DNA of 5,717 nucleotides, taken from an uncultured Chlorobiaceae bacterium (lineage in GTDB: Bacteria > Bacteroidota > Chlorobiia > Chlorobiales > Chlorobiaceae). This document shows, one piece after another, positions 4,519-5,717 of the stretch. A program made the translations under genes and the position numbers. The notes below the pieces were generated by a model. That model had not been told where the DNA came from. It searched no databases and saw only the letters and a program-made list of their open reading frames with translations. Every line of letters begins with the position of its first letter. Positions within the stretch are counted from its first letter, which is position 1. The stretch covers positions 1 to 5,717 of the forward strand of contig CAIVCU010000183.1 of the NCBI GenBank assembly GCA_903904495.1, given 5' to 3'.

Positions 4519-5717
4519 CTATTCGTACCGGAGAGCTTCTACAGGTTTCAGTTCCGCGGCCTTTCTGGCAGGCCAGAGGCCGAAGAAAATCCCGGTAAGT
4601 GCTGAAAAAGCCGTTGCAAGCACAACCGATATCGGCGAGGTTATTACCGTCCATCCGGCAAAATAGGAGAGAATGAGGGAGATGGCAATGCCCAGCATGA
4701 TGCCGATCAACCCGCCGCTGACCGTCATGCCAACCGACTCGACAAGAAACTGCAGCATGATATCGTTTTTTCTTGCCCCGATTGCTTTACGCAGCCCGAT
4801 CTCCCTGGTCCGTTCAGTCACCGATACCAGCATGATATTCATAATACCGATACCTCCGACCACCAGCGAGATGGCGGCAATGGAGCCAAGCAGAAGGCTC
4901 ATTGTCTGTGTTGTGCTGCTGAGCATCTGCTGAATTTCAGTCATGTCCCTGATATTAAAAGAATCATCATCTTCTTTCAGTCGGTGCCGTTTTCTAATCA
5001 GCGCACTGATATCGTCTTTCGTCTTTTCAATTAACGTAGGCGAAGCAACCTCGACAAAAATACCGCTGAGATAGGTTTTGCCAAGCACACGGTACATGGC
5101 GGTGTTTACCGGAATAATCACGATGTCATCCTCGTCCTGCGGTCCGGAAAATCCTTTCGCCGGAGCAATGCCGATAACCGTGAAATTGATTCTGTTGATT
5201 TTTACGGTCTTGCCCAGCGGATTGGTGGTGCCAAAGAGTTCCTTCACAACCGTTACGCCGATAATGGCCACCTTTTCACGGGTCTGAATCTCGTCACGGG
5301 TAAACCATCGTCCAATCGTCGGCACAGCTGCCCGCATCGTGCCGTAATCATAGCCCACGCCGGTCAGGCTTGTGCTCCAGTTTTTGTTGCCGTACACTAT
5401 TCGTCCAGCTCCGTTGACTACACCGCTGGCATTTTTTACCAGCGTATGCAGCGAAGCAATTTCATCCACATCAGGAAAAGTGAAACGTGCAACAGCGCCA
5501 GCCCCCTGAGAGGCACCCCTGATCTTGGCCGATCCGGCCCTGATCGAAAGCATGTTGGAACCCATTGATTTCAGCTGTTCCTGCATGGATGCTTTGGCTC
5601 CCTCACCAAGGGCCATCATGGCAATGACTGATGCAACGCCGACAAGAATTCCCAGTACGGAGAGAAAAGAACGCATCTTGTTGGCCAGAATTGACTGAAA
5701 AGCCTGTGCGATAAATC
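4519..5717 (-). CDS. MacB/FtsX-type ABC transporter permease, 5' partial
   Basis: This is an inner-membrane permease of the MacB family (MacB_PCD plus FtsX domains). Such proteins couple a cytoplasmic ATPase to a large periplasmic domain and, with a MacA-like adaptor, move substrates such as macrolides, peptides or lipids out through the envelope. The frame stays open to the window edge: before ATG 5676 it reads FIAQAFQSILANK, the usual cytoplasmic start of the family, so that ATG is internal. About 398 residues are visible, close to full length for a permease-only subunit. Numbered from that Met: TM1 at about 4-22 (LSVLGILVGVASVIAM), periplasmic domain about 40-255, then FtsX helices at about 260-285 (VVGGIGIMNIMLVSV), 313-340 and 349-370. 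The conserved ERTREIGLRKAIGARKNDI lies after TM2 and LWPARKAAELKPVEALRYE at the C-terminus. No ATPase domain is fused, so a separate ATP-binding subunit is expected, probably upstream beyond the window. The substrate cannot be inferred. Confidence 0.95.
   Translation of the reverse strand, partial: FIAQAFQSILANKMRSFLSVLGILVGVASVIAMMALGEGAKASMQEQLKSMGSNMLSIRAGSAKIRGASQGAGAVARFTFPDVDEIASLHTLVKNASGVVNGAGRIVYGNKNWSTSLTGVGYDYGTMRAAVPTIGRWFTRDEIQTREKVAIIGVTVVKELFGTTNPLGKTVKINRINFTVIGIAPAKGFSGPQDEDDIVIIPVNTAMYRVLGKTYLSGIFVEVASPTLIEKTKDDISALIRKRHRLKEDDDSFNIRDMTEIQQMLSSTTQTMSLLLGSIAAISLVVGGIGIMNIMLVSVTERTREIGLRKAIGARKNDIMLQFLVESVGMTVSGGLIGIMLGIAISLILSYFAGWTVITSPISVVLATAFSALTGIFFGLWPARKAAELKPVEALRYE

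Noticed and set aside
4367..4666. ORFs of 95 (- strand) and 73 (+ strand) codons
   Set aside because: Both overlap the well-supported C-terminal coding region of the permease in other frames and have no family features.

Overview
The window most resembles a chromosomal segment of a green sulfur bacterium (Chlorobiaceae or a close relative). That is an inference from the SucC sequence and from the mix of Sel1-repeat and Nif11-type genes; no rRNA or other phylogenetic marker is present. Two conserved genes, both cut by the window edges, flank about 3.4 kb of AT-rich, poorly packed accessory DNA.

Left edge (1-1181): the 3' 95% of sucC on the + strand (succinyl-CoA ligase beta subunit; TCA cycle, or reductive TCA cycle in green sulfur bacteria). 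It is closed by a very good intrinsic terminator that can also serve the convergent gene to its right.

Middle (1182-4295): a 57-70 aa Nif11-domain peptide on the - strand that has the leader domain but no Gly-Gly site and no core. Next come about 675 bp of AT-rich intergenic DNA, in which the only coding candidate is a 35-codon ORF with a strong Shine-Dalgarno. After that is a decayed L,D-transpeptidase-like (YkuD-type) gene on the + strand, broken by a one-base frameshift, an internal TAG and a probable deletion after the catalytic-Cys motif. Convergent to it is an intact secreted Sel1-repeat protein gene (six full 36-residue repeats plus a partial one). About 370 bp of AT-rich spacer follows, and then the orphaned 3' end of a second Sel1 gene, closely similar to the end of the intact one.

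Right edge (4259-5717): a MacB/FtsX-type ABC transporter permease on the - strand, missing only a few N-terminal residues, with a hairpin terminator about 220 bp downstream. That terminator lies at the broken end of the Sel1 remnant.

The genes do not form one pathway. The picture is of two housekeeping or transport loci with a decaying accessory island between them, containing two pseudogenes, a partial paralogue duplication and an orphan leader-like peptide. I found no CRISPR array, tRNA, rRNA, intact transposase or clear new multi-gene system.
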